The notes: generated by a model not told the origin, from the letters alone. DNA of 5,976 nucleotides from Tranquillimonas sp964472855 (GCA_964472855.1 CAYYMJ010000105.1:1-5976); one strand, 5' to 3'; shown: positions 1-5,976, counted from the stretch's first letter. Numbers and translations: made by a program.

Positions 1-539
1 TAGCTGTGGATCGTGGTCATGAAGCCGCGCCTGATGCCGATCGCATCGTTGAGAACCTTGGCCACCGGCGACAGACAGTTGGTGGTGCACGAGGCGTTTG
101 AGACCACCGTGTCGCCGGCCGTCAGCACGTCGTGGTTCACGCCGAACACGATGGTCTGGTCCGCGCCGGCCCCCGGCGCCGAGATCAGCACCCGTTGCGA
201 CCCGTTCTTGAGGTGCAGCGCCGCCTTGTCGCGGGCGGTGAAGATGCCGGTGCATTCCATCGCGATGTCCACATCGCTCCAGGGCAGGTCTTCGGGGTTG
301 CGGATGGCGGTGACGCGGATCGGGCCACGGCCCACGTCGATCCAGTCCTCGCCGGTGGTCACGGTGCCGGGGAACCGGCCGTGGATGCTGTCGAACTGCA
401 TCAGATGGGCGTTGAATTCGACCGGACCCAGGTCGTTGATTGCGACGACCTCGATATCTGTGCGGCCCGATTCAACAATGGCGCGCAGCACATTCCGACC
501 AATGCGGCCGAAGCCGTTGATAGCTACTTTCACAGTCAT
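1..539 (-). CDS. cbbG: Glyceraldehyde-3-phosphate dehydrogenase, CBB-operon type (N-terminal part; cut by window edge)
   Basis: Type I GAPDH, which in the Calvin cycle reduces 1,3-bisphosphoglycerate to glyceraldehyde 3-phosphate in the cytoplasm. The first 179 codons are present, about half of a typical 330-residue enzyme, and the frame stays open to the left edge. Residues 8-15 (NGFGRIGR) are the Rossmann dinucleotide-binding motif. Residues 149-155 (ASCTTNC) hold the catalytic Cys151. The sequence ends just after a family-typical MTTIHS at 174-179. Asp36 followed by Leu at the end of the second beta strand (AINDL) is the arrangement usual in NAD-using enzymes, but the second determinant near residue 190 is outside the window, so cofactor choice stays open. 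The ATG lies 10 bases after the cbbT stop, and a GAGGA ribosome site overlaps that stop. It is the fourth gene of the operon. Family assignment is certain. The symbol cbbG rather than gap rests on context. Confidence 0.95.
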   Translation of the reverse strand, partial: MTVKVAINGFGRIGRNVLRAIVESGRTDIEVVAINDLGPVEFNAHLMQFDSIHGRFPGTVTTGEDWIDVGRGPIRVTAIRNPEDLPWSDVDIAMECTGIFTARDKAALHLKNGSQRVLISAPGAGADQTIVFGVNHDVLTAGDTVVSNASCTTNCLSPVAKVLNDAIGIRRGFMTTIHS

Positions 540-549
540 GTCTCGTTCC

Positions 550-2523
550 TCAGATCAGAGATTTTGCCTTGGCAGCGACCGCTTCAGCGGTGATGCCGAA
601 CTGCGCGTAAAGCGCGGGTGCCGGGGCGGATGCCCCAAAGCCGGTCATGCCGACAAAGCCGTCCTTCTGGCGCAGCATCGCGTCCCAGCCCTGACGGATC
701 GCGGCCTCGATGCCGATGCGCGGCGCGGTGCCCAGCGTGGCGCGGCGATAGTCGTCGGGCTGGCCCGCGAACAGCTCGAAGGACGGGGCAGAAACGACTG
801 CCGCCGTGATGCCCTCGGCGCCAAGCTGGTCGGCGGCGGTCATGGCAAGGTCCACTTCGGACCCGGTGGCGATCAGCGTCACTTGCCGGTCATCGCCGCC
901 ACGCAGCAGATAGGCGCCGCGCGCGGTCTGGTTTTCATCCACGTTGTCGCGCAGCGTCGGCAGCCCCTGACGCGACAGCGCCAGCAGAACCGGGCCATCG
1001 GTGGTCGCCATGGCGATTTCCCAGGCTTCGGCGGTTTCGACCGCGTCCGCCGGGCGCAGCACCGTCAGGTTCGGGATTGCACGCAGGCTGGCCAGCGTCT
1101 CCACCGGCTGGTGGGTCGGCCCGTCTTCGCCCAGGCCGATCGAGTCATGCGTCATCACGAAGACCGAAGGCACGCCCATCAGCGCCGCCAGCCGGATCGC
1201 GGGGCGGGCGTAGTCGGCAAACACCAGGAAGGTGCCGCCATAGGGCCGGAACAGGCCTGCCAGCGCGATGCCGTTCATCGCCGCGGCCATGCCGTGTTCA
1301 CGAATGCCGTAATGCATGTAAGAGCCGCTGAAATCCCCCGGTTTTACCGGGAGTTGCCCCTTCGAGCGTGTCAGGTTCGACCCGGTCAGATCGGCCGAGC
1401 CGCCAATGGTGAATGGCAGCGCCGCATTCACCACACCCAGCGCCATTTCGCTGGCCTTGCGGGTGGCGACCTTGGGCTTGTCGGCCAGAAGCTGTGCCTT
1501 GTAGGCCGCCATTGCGGTGGTCAGCGGGGCCATGTCCTGCGCCAGATGCGCATCAAGCGTGTCGCGCTTGTCCGAGCCATCGCGGCGGGCCTGCCAGGCA
1601 GCGTGCGCCTTGGCGCCGCGTGCGGCAACCTTGGCCCAAGCGGCATAGACATCCTGCGGGATTTCGAACGGTGCGTGCGGCCAGCCCAGTTCGGCGCGCG
1701 CGGCGGCGATTTCGTCGGCGCCCAGTGGTGCGCCGTGCACGGAATGGCTGCCCTGTTTGTTGGGCGCGCCGTAACCGATTATCGTGCGGCAGGCGATCAT
1801 CGACGGTCGCGGGTCGTTGCGCGCCGCCTCGATCGTATCGGCAATCTCAGCCGGGTTGTGCCCGTCGCAGGCCAGCACATGCCAGCCCGAAGCGGCAAAC
1901 CGTGCCATCTGGTCGGTTGAGGTCGACAGCTCGGTGTCGCCGTCGATGGTGATGCGGTTGTCGTCCCACATCACGATCAGGTGGCCAAGGCCCAGATGCC
2001 CGGCCAGGTCGATCGCCTCGTGGCTGATGCCTTCCATCAAGCAACCGTCACCGGCGATGACATAGGTGAAATGGTCGATCAGGTCGCCAAAGCGGGCATT
2101 GCCCAGCCGCTCTGACAGCGCCATGCCGACGGCGGTGGAAATGCCCTGCCCCAGCGGGCCCGTCGTGACCTCGATCCCCTTGGCATGGCCGTATTCCGGG
2201 TGGCCCGCAGTGCGGCTGCCCAACTGGCGAAAGTTCCGCAGCTGGTCCAGACCCATGTCGTCATAGCCCAGCAGGTGGTTCAGCGCGTAAATCAGCATCG
2301 AGCCATGCCCGGCCGACAGCACGAACCGGTCGCGGTTGGGCCATTTGTCATCGGCCACGTCGAGCGCGACGAAGCGGTTGAACAGAACCGTGGCGACATC
2401 GGCCATACCCATCGGCATGCCGGGATGACCGGAATTGGCGGCCTGCACCGCGTCCATCGCGAGAGCGCGGATGGCATTGGCCATCTGGCGTTCGTCGGCG
2501 GAAGTTACTTGAGCGTTCATCAT
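550..2523 (-). CDS. cbbT: Transketolase of the Calvin cycle
   Basis: Thiamine-diphosphate enzyme that moves two-carbon ketol units between sugar phosphates. In the Calvin cycle it makes xylulose 5-phosphate plus erythrose 4-phosphate or ribose 5-phosphate. At 657 residues it matches the usual full length (about 660). Visible landmarks are the N-terminal signature with NSGHPGMPMG (30-39), His73 in AGHGSM, the cofactor and metal motif GDG at 158-160 ending at Asn189, the catalytic Glu409 in YGIREHGM (405-412), and GEDGPTHQP (465-473) with the conserved His471. All three domains (PP, Pyr, C-terminal) appear intact. It starts with two consecutive ATGs. A GGAG lies 5 bases before the first and 8 before the second, so the protein may begin one residue later. 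The start is 12 bases after the cbbP stop, and cbbG follows after 10 bases. A housekeeping tkt would look the same, so the cbbT symbol rests on operon position. Confidence 0.97.
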   Translation of the reverse strand: MMNAQVTSADERQMANAIRALAMDAVQAANSGHPGMPMGMADVATVLFNRFVALDVADDKWPNRDRFVLSAGHGSMLIYALNHLLGYDDMGLDQLRNFRQLGSRTAGHPEYGHAKGIEVTTGPLGQGISTAVGMALSERLGNARFGDLIDHFTYVIAGDGCLMEGISHEAIDLAGHLGLGHLIVMWDDNRITIDGDTELSTSTDQMARFAASGWHVLACDGHNPAEIADTIEAARNDPRPSMIACRTIIGYGAPNKQGSHSVHGAPLGADEIAAARAELGWPHAPFEIPQDVYAAWAKVAARGAKAHAAWQARRDGSDKRDTLDAHLAQDMAPLTTAMAAYKAQLLADKPKVATRKASEMALGVVNAALPFTIGGSADLTGSNLTRSKGQLPVKPGDFSGSYMHYGIREHGMAAAMNGIALAGLFRPYGGTFLVFADYARPAIRLAALMGVPSVFVMTHDSIGLGEDGPTHQPVETLASLRAIPNLTVLRPADAVETAEAWEIAMATTDGPVLLALSRQGLPTLRDNVDENQTARGAYLLRGGDDRQVTLIATGSEVDLAMTAADQLGAEGITAAVVSAPSFELFAGQPDDYRRATLGTAPRIGIEAAIRQGWDAMLRQKDGFVGMTGFGASAPAPALYAQFGITAEAVAAKAKSLI

Positions 2524-2535
2524 CGCTTCTCCCTG

Positions 2536-3411
2536 TCAGCGCAGCTTGCGCGCGGTGGAAACCAGCCGCTCGATCAGCGGGGTCAGGATAAGTTGCATCG
2601 CCAGGTCCTGCTTGTTGCCGGGAATGACGATTGAATTGGCCCGGGTCATCCACGACCCTTGAATCATCGAGGTGAGATAGGCGAAGTCGATCCCGCGCGG
2701 GTTCTTGAACCTGATCACCACCAGGCTTTCGTCGGCGGTCGGAATCCAGCGCGCGACGAACGGGTCAGAGGTGTCCACGACCGGCACCCGCTGAAAGTTG
2801 ATATCCGTCTCGATGAATTGCGGGCAGATGCAATGCACATAGGCGTGCATCCGGCGCAGGATCGTGTCGGTCACGGCCTCGGTCGAATAGCCGCGGCTGG
2901 CCTTGTCGCGGTGGATTTTCTGGATCCATTCCAGGTTGATGACCGGCACCACCCCGATCTTCAGATCTGCCAGCGCTGCAAGGTTCACCTCGTCATTGAC
3001 GACGCAGCCGTGCAGGCCTTCGTAGAACAGAACGTCCGCGTCTTCGGCGAACGGGGCCCATGCAGTGAACTCGCCCGGCGGCACGCCGCGGCGCTCGCTT
3101 TCTTCGGCGTCATGCACATAGAACCGCCTGCGCCCCTTGCCGGTTTCGCCGAACTCGCAGAACATGCGCTCCAGCTCGCCCAACTCGTTGGCTTCATAGG
3201 AGAAATGCGAGAAGGTTCCGTCACCCTCGGCCTCGCGCCGGGCAAGCTCGGCCTTCATCTCGGCACGGTTATAGCGGTGAAATGAGTCGCCCTCGACCGT
3301 GACGGCCTTGACACCCTCGCGGCGAAAAATCTGTTCGAAGGTGCCCTGGACGGTCGATGTCCCGGCACCGGACGAACCGACAACGGATACGATTGGATAG
3401 GTCTTGCTCAT
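2536..3411 (-). CDS. cbbP: Phosphoribulokinase, proteobacterial (class I, NADH-activated) type
   Basis: Phosphorylates ribulose 5-phosphate with ATP to ribulose-1,5-bisphosphate, the RuBisCO substrate. This is one of the two reactions unique to the Calvin cycle. The 291-residue length and sequence fit the octameric bacterial class, not the longer thiol-regulated plant and cyanobacterial class. The P-loop is GSSGAGTST (12-20). Residues known to matter in the Rhodobacter sphaeroides enzyme fall at the same numbers: Asp42, His45 and Arg49 (substrate and catalysis), Glu131, Lys165, Arg168, Asp169 and Arg173. Arg31, Arg234 and Arg257, which are linked to allosteric NADH activation there, are also kept. 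Activity is therefore expected to rise with NADH (inference). The ATG follows GGAG by 8 bases and lies 18 bases after the cbbF stop. cbbT follows after 12 bases. No damage or odd composition is seen. This is the gene that most firmly identifies the operon as a CBB operon. Confidence 0.98.
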   Translation of the reverse strand: MSKTYPIVSVVGSSGAGTSTVQGTFEQIFRREGVKAVTVEGDSFHRYNRAEMKAELARREAEGDGTFSHFSYEANELGELERMFCEFGETGKGRRRFYVHDAEESERRGVPPGEFTAWAPFAEDADVLFYEGLHGCVVNDEVNLAALADLKIGVVPVINLEWIQKIHRDKASRGYSTEAVTDTILRRMHAYVHCICPQFIETDINFQRVPVVDTSDPFVARWIPTADESLVVIRFKNPRGIDFAYLTSMIQGSWMTRANSIVIPGNKQDLAMQLILTPLIERLVSTARKLR

Positions 3412-3429
3412 GGCAGTCTCTCCGATGGG

Positions 3430-4434
3430 TCAGCTGCGAAACAGGCCGCGGCTGCCGAACAGCGCCGAGACCTCGGATTCAGGAAGATCGTGATAGGTCG
3501 CCACCCGCGCGACCTTGTCGGGGCTTCCGAACACCAGCGGCGACCGCTGGTGCAGAGATTTGGGCGTGCGGTCGCGGATGGGCAGCGTGCCGTCGCTGGC
3601 GCTGCCGCCCGCGCCCTCGATCAGGTGGGCAATCGGGCCACATTCATAGACCAGCCGCAGCCGGCCCTGTTCGTAGCCAGGACGCCTGTCGCCGGGATAG
3701 AGGAAAATCCCGCCGCGGGTGAGAATGCGATGCGCCTCGGCCACCAGCGAGGCGATCCAGCGCATGTTGAAATCATGGCCCATCGGCCCGTCGGCCCCGG
3801 CGATCCGGTCGTCGATATAGGCGCGGATCGGCGTCGGCCAGTGGCGATGGTTCGACGCGTTGATCGCGTATTCGGACGATTGCGCCGGGATCGCTGCAAT
3901 TGCGCCCAGAGAGCGGAACAAACCGGCCTCGGGGTCGAGCACGTATTTGAGCACACCACCATCGCCGACCCGCAGCATCAGGCAGCATTGCGGCCCGTAA
4001 ATGATATACCCCGCGGCCAGCAGGTCCGAGGCCGGGCGCAGCACGCTGGCCTTGGGCGTATCGGCGGCGGGATACAGGCCAAAGATCGTGCCGACCGACA
4101 CGTTGGTGTCGATGTTCGACGATCCGTCGAGCGGGTCGACCACCAGCGCAAGGCTTCCGTCGCCCAGCGTCATGATATCGTCCTGCTCTTCGGAGCCGTA
4201 AAACCGCACGGCGCCGCCGTCGAGCGCGCCGCGCAGCATGTCGTCGGAAATGATGTCGAGCGCTTTTTGCGTGTCGCCACCGGCGTTGGCGCCTTGCGCT
4301 GTCCCCAGCGCCTCGTCAAGCCCGCCACGCGCGATACGCCGATCCAGCGCCACGCCAAACCCGGCAATGCGGTCAATCGCGTCCGCCAGATCGGGCGCAC
4401 TGTCTTGCGGCAGGTGGTCGAGAAATTGTGGCAT
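3430..4434 (-). CDS. cbbF: Fructose-1,6-bisphosphatase class I, first gene of the cbb operon
   Basis: Hydrolyses fructose 1,6-bisphosphate to fructose 6-phosphate in the regenerative arm of the Calvin cycle. Bacterial enzymes of this type may also act on sedoheptulose 1,7-bisphosphate. The 334 residues match class I FBPase length. Metal-site motifs are SEEQDD (81-86) and VVDPLDGSSNID (98-109), with Asp100 and Asp103. The substrate-site region GGIFLYPGD (241-249) is followed by LVYECGP (261-267), where Glu264 is the expected metal ligand. I see no long cysteine-bearing loop of the redox-regulated chloroplast kind. The start chosen is the ATG at 4434. A longer reading from an ATG at 4449 exists, but a perfect GGAGG lies inside that extension, 7 bases before 4434, which makes the inner ATG the start. 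It is divergent from cbbR and leads the operon, and cbbP follows after 18 bases. Confidence 0.97.
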   Translation of the reverse strand: MPQFLDHLPQDSAPDLADAIDRIAGFGVALDRRIARGGLDEALGTAQGANAGGDTQKALDIISDDMLRGALDGGAVRFYGSEEQDDIMTLGDGSLALVVDPLDGSSNIDTNVSVGTIFGLYPAADTPKASVLRPASDLLAAGYIIYGPQCCLMLRVGDGGVLKYVLDPEAGLFRSLGAIAAIPAQSSEYAINASNHRHWPTPIRAYIDDRIAGADGPMGHDFNMRWIASLVAEAHRILTRGGIFLYPGDRRPGYEQGRLRLVYECGPIAHLIEGAGGSASDGTLPIRDRTPKSLHQRSPLVFGSPDKVARVATYHDLPESEVSALFGSRGLFRS

Positions 4435-4441
4435 GTCGTTT

Positions 4442-4446
4442 CCTCC
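4442..4446 (-). promoter_or_regulatory. Strong Shine-Dalgarno site deciding the cbbF start
   Basis: On the minus strand a perfect GGAGG (within GGGAGGAAA) sits 7 bases before the ATG at 4434. It also lies inside the reading frame that would begin at the ATG at 4449. This favours 4434 as the real start of cbbF and a 334-residue protein. Confidence 0.85.
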
Positions 4447-4481
4447 CATCGACGACTGTGGTCTTGCATGACGCCTGCATA

Positions 4482-4496
4482 TATGAAATTTGAATA
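4482..4496. promoter_or_regulatory. Candidate second CbbR half-site (imperfect dyad)
   Basis: TATGAAATTTGAATA is an AT-rich imperfect palindrome with 10 of 15 positions matching its reverse complement. It has a T-N11-A pattern from 4484 to 4496. Its centre is 28 bp from that of the perfect dyad, within the reach of a LysR-type tetramer that contacts a recognition site and a weaker activation site. It overlaps the putative cbbF -10, closer than the classical activation site, so either that promoter call or this site may be off by some bases. AT-rich sequence gives weak dyads by chance. Confidence 0.3.
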
Positions 4497-4509
4497 TTGT
4501 TTGCCCTCG

Positions 4510-4524
4510 TTAGAAAAAATCTAA
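4510..4524. promoter_or_regulatory. Candidate CbbR recognition site (perfect dyad)
   Basis: TTAGAAAAAATCTAA is a perfect inverted repeat with arms TTAGA and TCTAA around five A bases. It contains the T-N11-A pattern (4511 to 4523) typical of LysR-type operators. It ends 2 bases before the cbbR ATG, where a ribosome site would normally be, and its centre lies 83 bases from the cbbF ATG. Binding here could both recruit CbbR for cbbF activation and repress cbbR itself. The dyad is seen directly. The role is inferred from the family. Confidence 0.6.
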
Positions 4525-4526
4525 TC

Positions 4527-5465
4527 ATGCTGTCGCCTGCGATCACGCTCAAACAGTTGCGCACCCTCCTTATCGTGGCCGAGCAGCACTCGCTTACCGC
4601 CGCCGCTAGCCGGATGAACCAGACAACCCCTTCCATTCATGCGCAAATTCGGAAACTGGAAAGTTTGGTCGGGCGCGACCTGCTGTATCGTGATGCCGCT
4701 GGCGGGGGCTTTCGGCTCACCCCCACGGGCGAGGCCATGGCCCGCGCCACGCGTCGGATCGAGGCCAATTTGTCGCGGGCCGCCGACGACCTGCGTGCCA
4801 TCACCGCGGGATTTCAGGGTCATGTCCGGCTTAGCGCCGTGTCGACGGCGCAATATTTCGCGCCGGTTCTGGTGCGCATGCTGGGCGATACCCTGCCTGA
4901 AATCGAGGTCGGCCTGCATGTGGGCAACCGGGAAGACGTGATCGCCGAACTGGACCATGGCCGCGCCGATCTCGCCGTGATGGGCCGCCCGCCGCGCGCA
5001 CCGCTCACCCGCTCGGAACCCCTGGGCCCGCACCCCCACGGCATCCTTCTGCCACCCGGACACAGGCTGGCTGGGCAAGATGGGTTTGACGCGATGGAGC
5101 TTCTGGAAGAGACCTTTCTCGTGCGCGAAGCCGGCTCTGGCACACGCGCGCTGATGATGCGCTATCTCGACCGGCTGAGCGAAGGCGCGAGTCCGCCGAT
5201 GATCGCATTCAGCCGCAACGAGACGATCAAGCAAGCGGTGATTGCGGGGCTGGGAATTGCATTTCTTTCCCTGCACACGGCGCGCGACGAGCTGATCTCG
5301 GGGCGTCTGGTGCGGCTGCGCGGCCCGGGTCTGCCGGTGATGCGGCAATGGTATCTGGTGCGCCCGGCAGGCTCTGAGCCGACAGTGGCCAGCGATCAGG
5401 TGGCGCGCGCAATCACGAGTTTTGCCGGCACCTACTTGCCGGATCTCGATGATCTTGACAGATAG
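4527..5465 (+). CDS. cbbR: CbbR, LysR-type transcriptional activator of the cbb operon
   Basis: Transcription factor that switches on CBB genes, usually in response to metabolites such as RuBP. The 312 residues fit the family. The N-terminal winged helix-turn-helix spans about residues 5-65 (ITLKQLRTLL..., then SLTAAASRMNQTTPSIHAQIRKLE), followed by a linker helix and a two-lobed effector domain. CbbR-typical stretches include VSTAQYFAP, DLAVMGRPPR, GPHPHGILLPPGHRLAG, AGSGTR, NETIKQAVIAGLGIAFLSLHT and MRQWYLVR. The ATG at 4527 is chosen because it places the helix-turn-helix at the usual distance from the N-terminus. A TTG at 4497 would add ten residues and absorb the dyad. No convincing Shine-Dalgarno precedes either, so translation is probably weak, as is common for a regulator. 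It is divergent from cbbF with 92 bases between the starts, and convergent with the arsenite permease. Autoregulation is likely by family habit. Confidence 0.95.
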   Translation: MLSPAITLKQLRTLLIVAEQHSLTAAASRMNQTTPSIHAQIRKLESLVGRDLLYRDAAGGGFRLTPTGEAMARATRRIEANLSRAADDLRAITAGFQGHVRLSAVSTAQYFAPVLVRMLGDTLPEIEVGLHVGNREDVIAELDHGRADLAVMGRPPRAPLTRSEPLGPHPHGILLPPGHRLAGQDGFDAMELLEETFLVREAGSGTRALMMRYLDRLSEGASPPMIAFSRNETIKQAVIAGLGIAFLSLHTARDELISGRLVRLRGPGLPVMRQWYLVRPAGSEPTVASDQVARAITSFAGTYLPDLDDLDR

Positions 5466-5603
5466 GAGCGGCGCCAGACTTGCCCTTCCACCTTCCGCCT
5501 GGCGCGCGCCCACGCCGACCAAGCAAGCGTGGCGAGCTCTGATGTCGCGTCGGTTTGGCCGCGCCGGTTCTCTACGACGCCCGCCCGCGCTGCTGCCGGT
5601 TTT
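5466..5603. other. Convergent intergenic spacer between cbbR and the arsenite permease gene
   Basis: These 138 bases contain no gene I can support. Two GC-rich inverted repeats are visible: GCGCCAG/CTGGCGC at 5471-5477 and 5499-5505 (21-base loop), and CCACGC/GCGTGG at 5510-5515 and 5527-5532 (11-base loop). Neither is followed by a T tract on either strand, so they are not typical intrinsic terminators, although they could slow polymerase or help Rho-dependent ending of the converging transcripts. A T-run at 5600-5604 lacks a stem before it. Confidence 0.5.
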
Positions 5604-5976
5604 TCAACCAAACGCCTGCCGCCTTGCATTGGCAAAGGACACCAGCGACAGCATGACCGGCACCTCGACCAACACGCCGACGACCGTTGCCAGCGCCGCA
5701 CCCGAATTCAGGCCAAACAGGCTGATAGCAACGGCGACCGCCAGTTCAAAGAAATTCGAGGTGCCGATCAGCGCCGCCGGAGCTGCGATCGTGAACGGCA
5801 CGCGCCACACGTATCCCCAACCAAAGGCAATGGCGAATATGCCGTAGCTTTGGATGATTAACGGGACAGCGATCAGGGCGATGACAAGCGGCGCGCTCAG
5901 GATGGTTTGCGCCTGAAAGCCGAACAATAACACCACCATCGCCAGAAGGCCGATGATCGAAAACGGTTTGAGGCGG
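5604..5976 (-). CDS. ACR3-family arsenite efflux permease (C-terminal part; cut by window edge)
   Basis: Inner-membrane carrier that exports arsenite driven by the membrane potential or proton gradient, giving arsenic resistance. Only the last 123 residues are present. The frame runs in from the right edge (RLKPFSIIGLLA precedes the first internal Met), and the full protein should be about 350 residues. The fragment is strongly hydrophobic, with about four membrane segments: LLFGFQAQTI and what precedes it, PLVIALIAVPLIIQ, the stretch around AAPAALIGTSNFFELAVAVAISLFG, and SGAALATVVGVLVEVPVML. The motif SNFFELAVA contains the conserved membrane glutamate (fragment residue 77), thought to act with a cysteine in an earlier helix outside the window. 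It is often named arsB or acr3, and I leave the symbol blank because usage varies. It converges on cbbR. Any arsR or arsC partners would lie to the right, outside the window. Confidence 0.9.
   Translation of the reverse strand, partial: RLKPFSIIGLLAMVVLLFGFQAQTILSAPLVIALIAVPLIIQSYGIFAIAFGWGYVWRVPFTIAAPAALIGTSNFFELAVAVAISLFGLNSGAALATVVGVLVEVPVMLSLVSFANARRQAFG

Larger units (their letters stand above)
4435..4526. promoter_or_regulatory. Divergent cbbR-cbbF control region
   Basis: These 92 bases separate the cbbF and cbbR start codons and must hold both promoters plus the operator. The part from about 4478 to 4526 is much richer in A and T than the coding sequence on either side. On the minus strand TATATG at 4478-4483 is a possible -10 element for cbbF, giving a leader of roughly 35 to 40 bases. 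No good -35 element lies at the usual distance, as expected for a promoter that depends on an activator. For cbbR on the plus strand, TATGAA at 4482-4487 is a possible -10 with a poor -35. In characterised cbb systems the LysR-type CbbR binds the divergent region between its own gene and the operon. Exact start points cannot be fixed by eye. Confidence 0.75.

Noticed and set aside
13..1920. A 635-codon open frame on the plus strand across cbbG and cbbT
   Set aside because: It lies antisense to two well-recognised enzymes. Its translation has no family resemblance and is rich in Arg, Gly, His and Gln, as expected from the antisense of GC-rich codons.
2659..3285. A 208-codon plus-strand open frame opposite cbbP
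   Set aside because: It is a shadow of the phosphoribulokinase gene. There is no ribosome site or domain support.
3490..4524. A 344-codon plus-strand open frame opposite cbbF
   Set aside because: The opposite strand encodes an intact FBPase with all its motifs. The plus-strand frame has no recognisable domain and runs through the control region, so it is a GC-rich shadow.
4521..5522. A 333-codon minus-strand open frame opposite cbbR
   Set aside because: It is antisense to an intact CbbR, with low-complexity Arg/Gly/Ala-rich translation and no motif.
5471..5532. GC-rich inverted repeats as intrinsic terminators for cbbR or the permease gene
   Set aside because: The stems are only 6 to 7 bp and no T tract follows on either strand, and one has a 21-base loop. 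In sequence this GC-rich such repeats arise by chance.
5422..5861. Plus-strand open frames downstream of cbbR (5422-5847 and 5529-5861) as a small gene
   Set aside because: They overlap cbbR's end or the permease on the other strand, with no ribosome site and no recognisable protein features.
1..5976. A hidden mobile element, CRISPR array, tRNA or novel defence system
   Set aside because: Nearly the whole window is occupied by intact conserved metabolic genes with short gaps. I saw no direct repeat array, terminal inverted repeats, transposase or integrase motif, or tRNA-like sequence.

Overview
The window is a GC-rich stretch of a proteobacterial chromosome or large replicon. It holds the regulatory head of a Calvin-Benson-Bassham (CBB) carbon fixation operon. 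The proteins most resemble, from memory of the families, those of Rhodobacter-type purple or autotrophic Alphaproteobacteria. The main pointers are a 291-residue octameric-type phosphoribulokinase that shares residue numbering with the Rhodobacter sphaeroides enzyme, a CbbR of the same type, and the gene order cbbR / cbbF-cbbP-cbbT-cbbG. No 16S or other taxonomic marker is present, so the family is an inference.

Layout from right to left on the minus strand: cbbF (fructose-1,6-bisphosphatase, 3430-4434), cbbP (phosphoribulokinase, 2536-3411), cbbT (transketolase, 550-2523) and the first 179 codons of cbbG (glyceraldehyde-3-phosphate dehydrogenase, 1-539, running off the left edge). Gaps between these genes are only 10 to 18 bases. 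Each gene has its own Shine-Dalgarno sequence, and I see no terminator between them, so they very probably form one transcript. cbbR (4527-5465), a LysR-type activator, is divergent on the plus strand. It is separated from cbbF by a 92-base AT-rich region with a perfect 5-bp-arm palindrome and a second imperfect dyad. These are good candidates for the CbbR operator and the divergent promoters.

The four enzymes cover the reduction and regeneration arms of the cycle. CbbG makes triose phosphate, CbbF and CbbT act in rearranging sugars to pentose phosphate, and CbbP makes ribulose-1,5-bisphosphate for RuBisCO. RuBisCO itself is not in the window. The F-P-T-G order is that of form II (cbbII) operons in Rhodobacter species, so cbbA and cbbM are expected beyond the left edge.

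On the right, after 138 bases with no recognisable gene, comes the C-terminal end of an ACR3-type arsenite efflux permease on the minus strand (5604-5976, running off the right edge). It converges on cbbR and marks the edge of the carbon fixation cluster.

I found no new system. The genes are intact and conventional. The points worth a second look are the compact cbbR-cbbF control region, the missing ribosome binding site of cbbR, the predicted form II RuBisCO downstream, and the arsenite-resistance neighbour.
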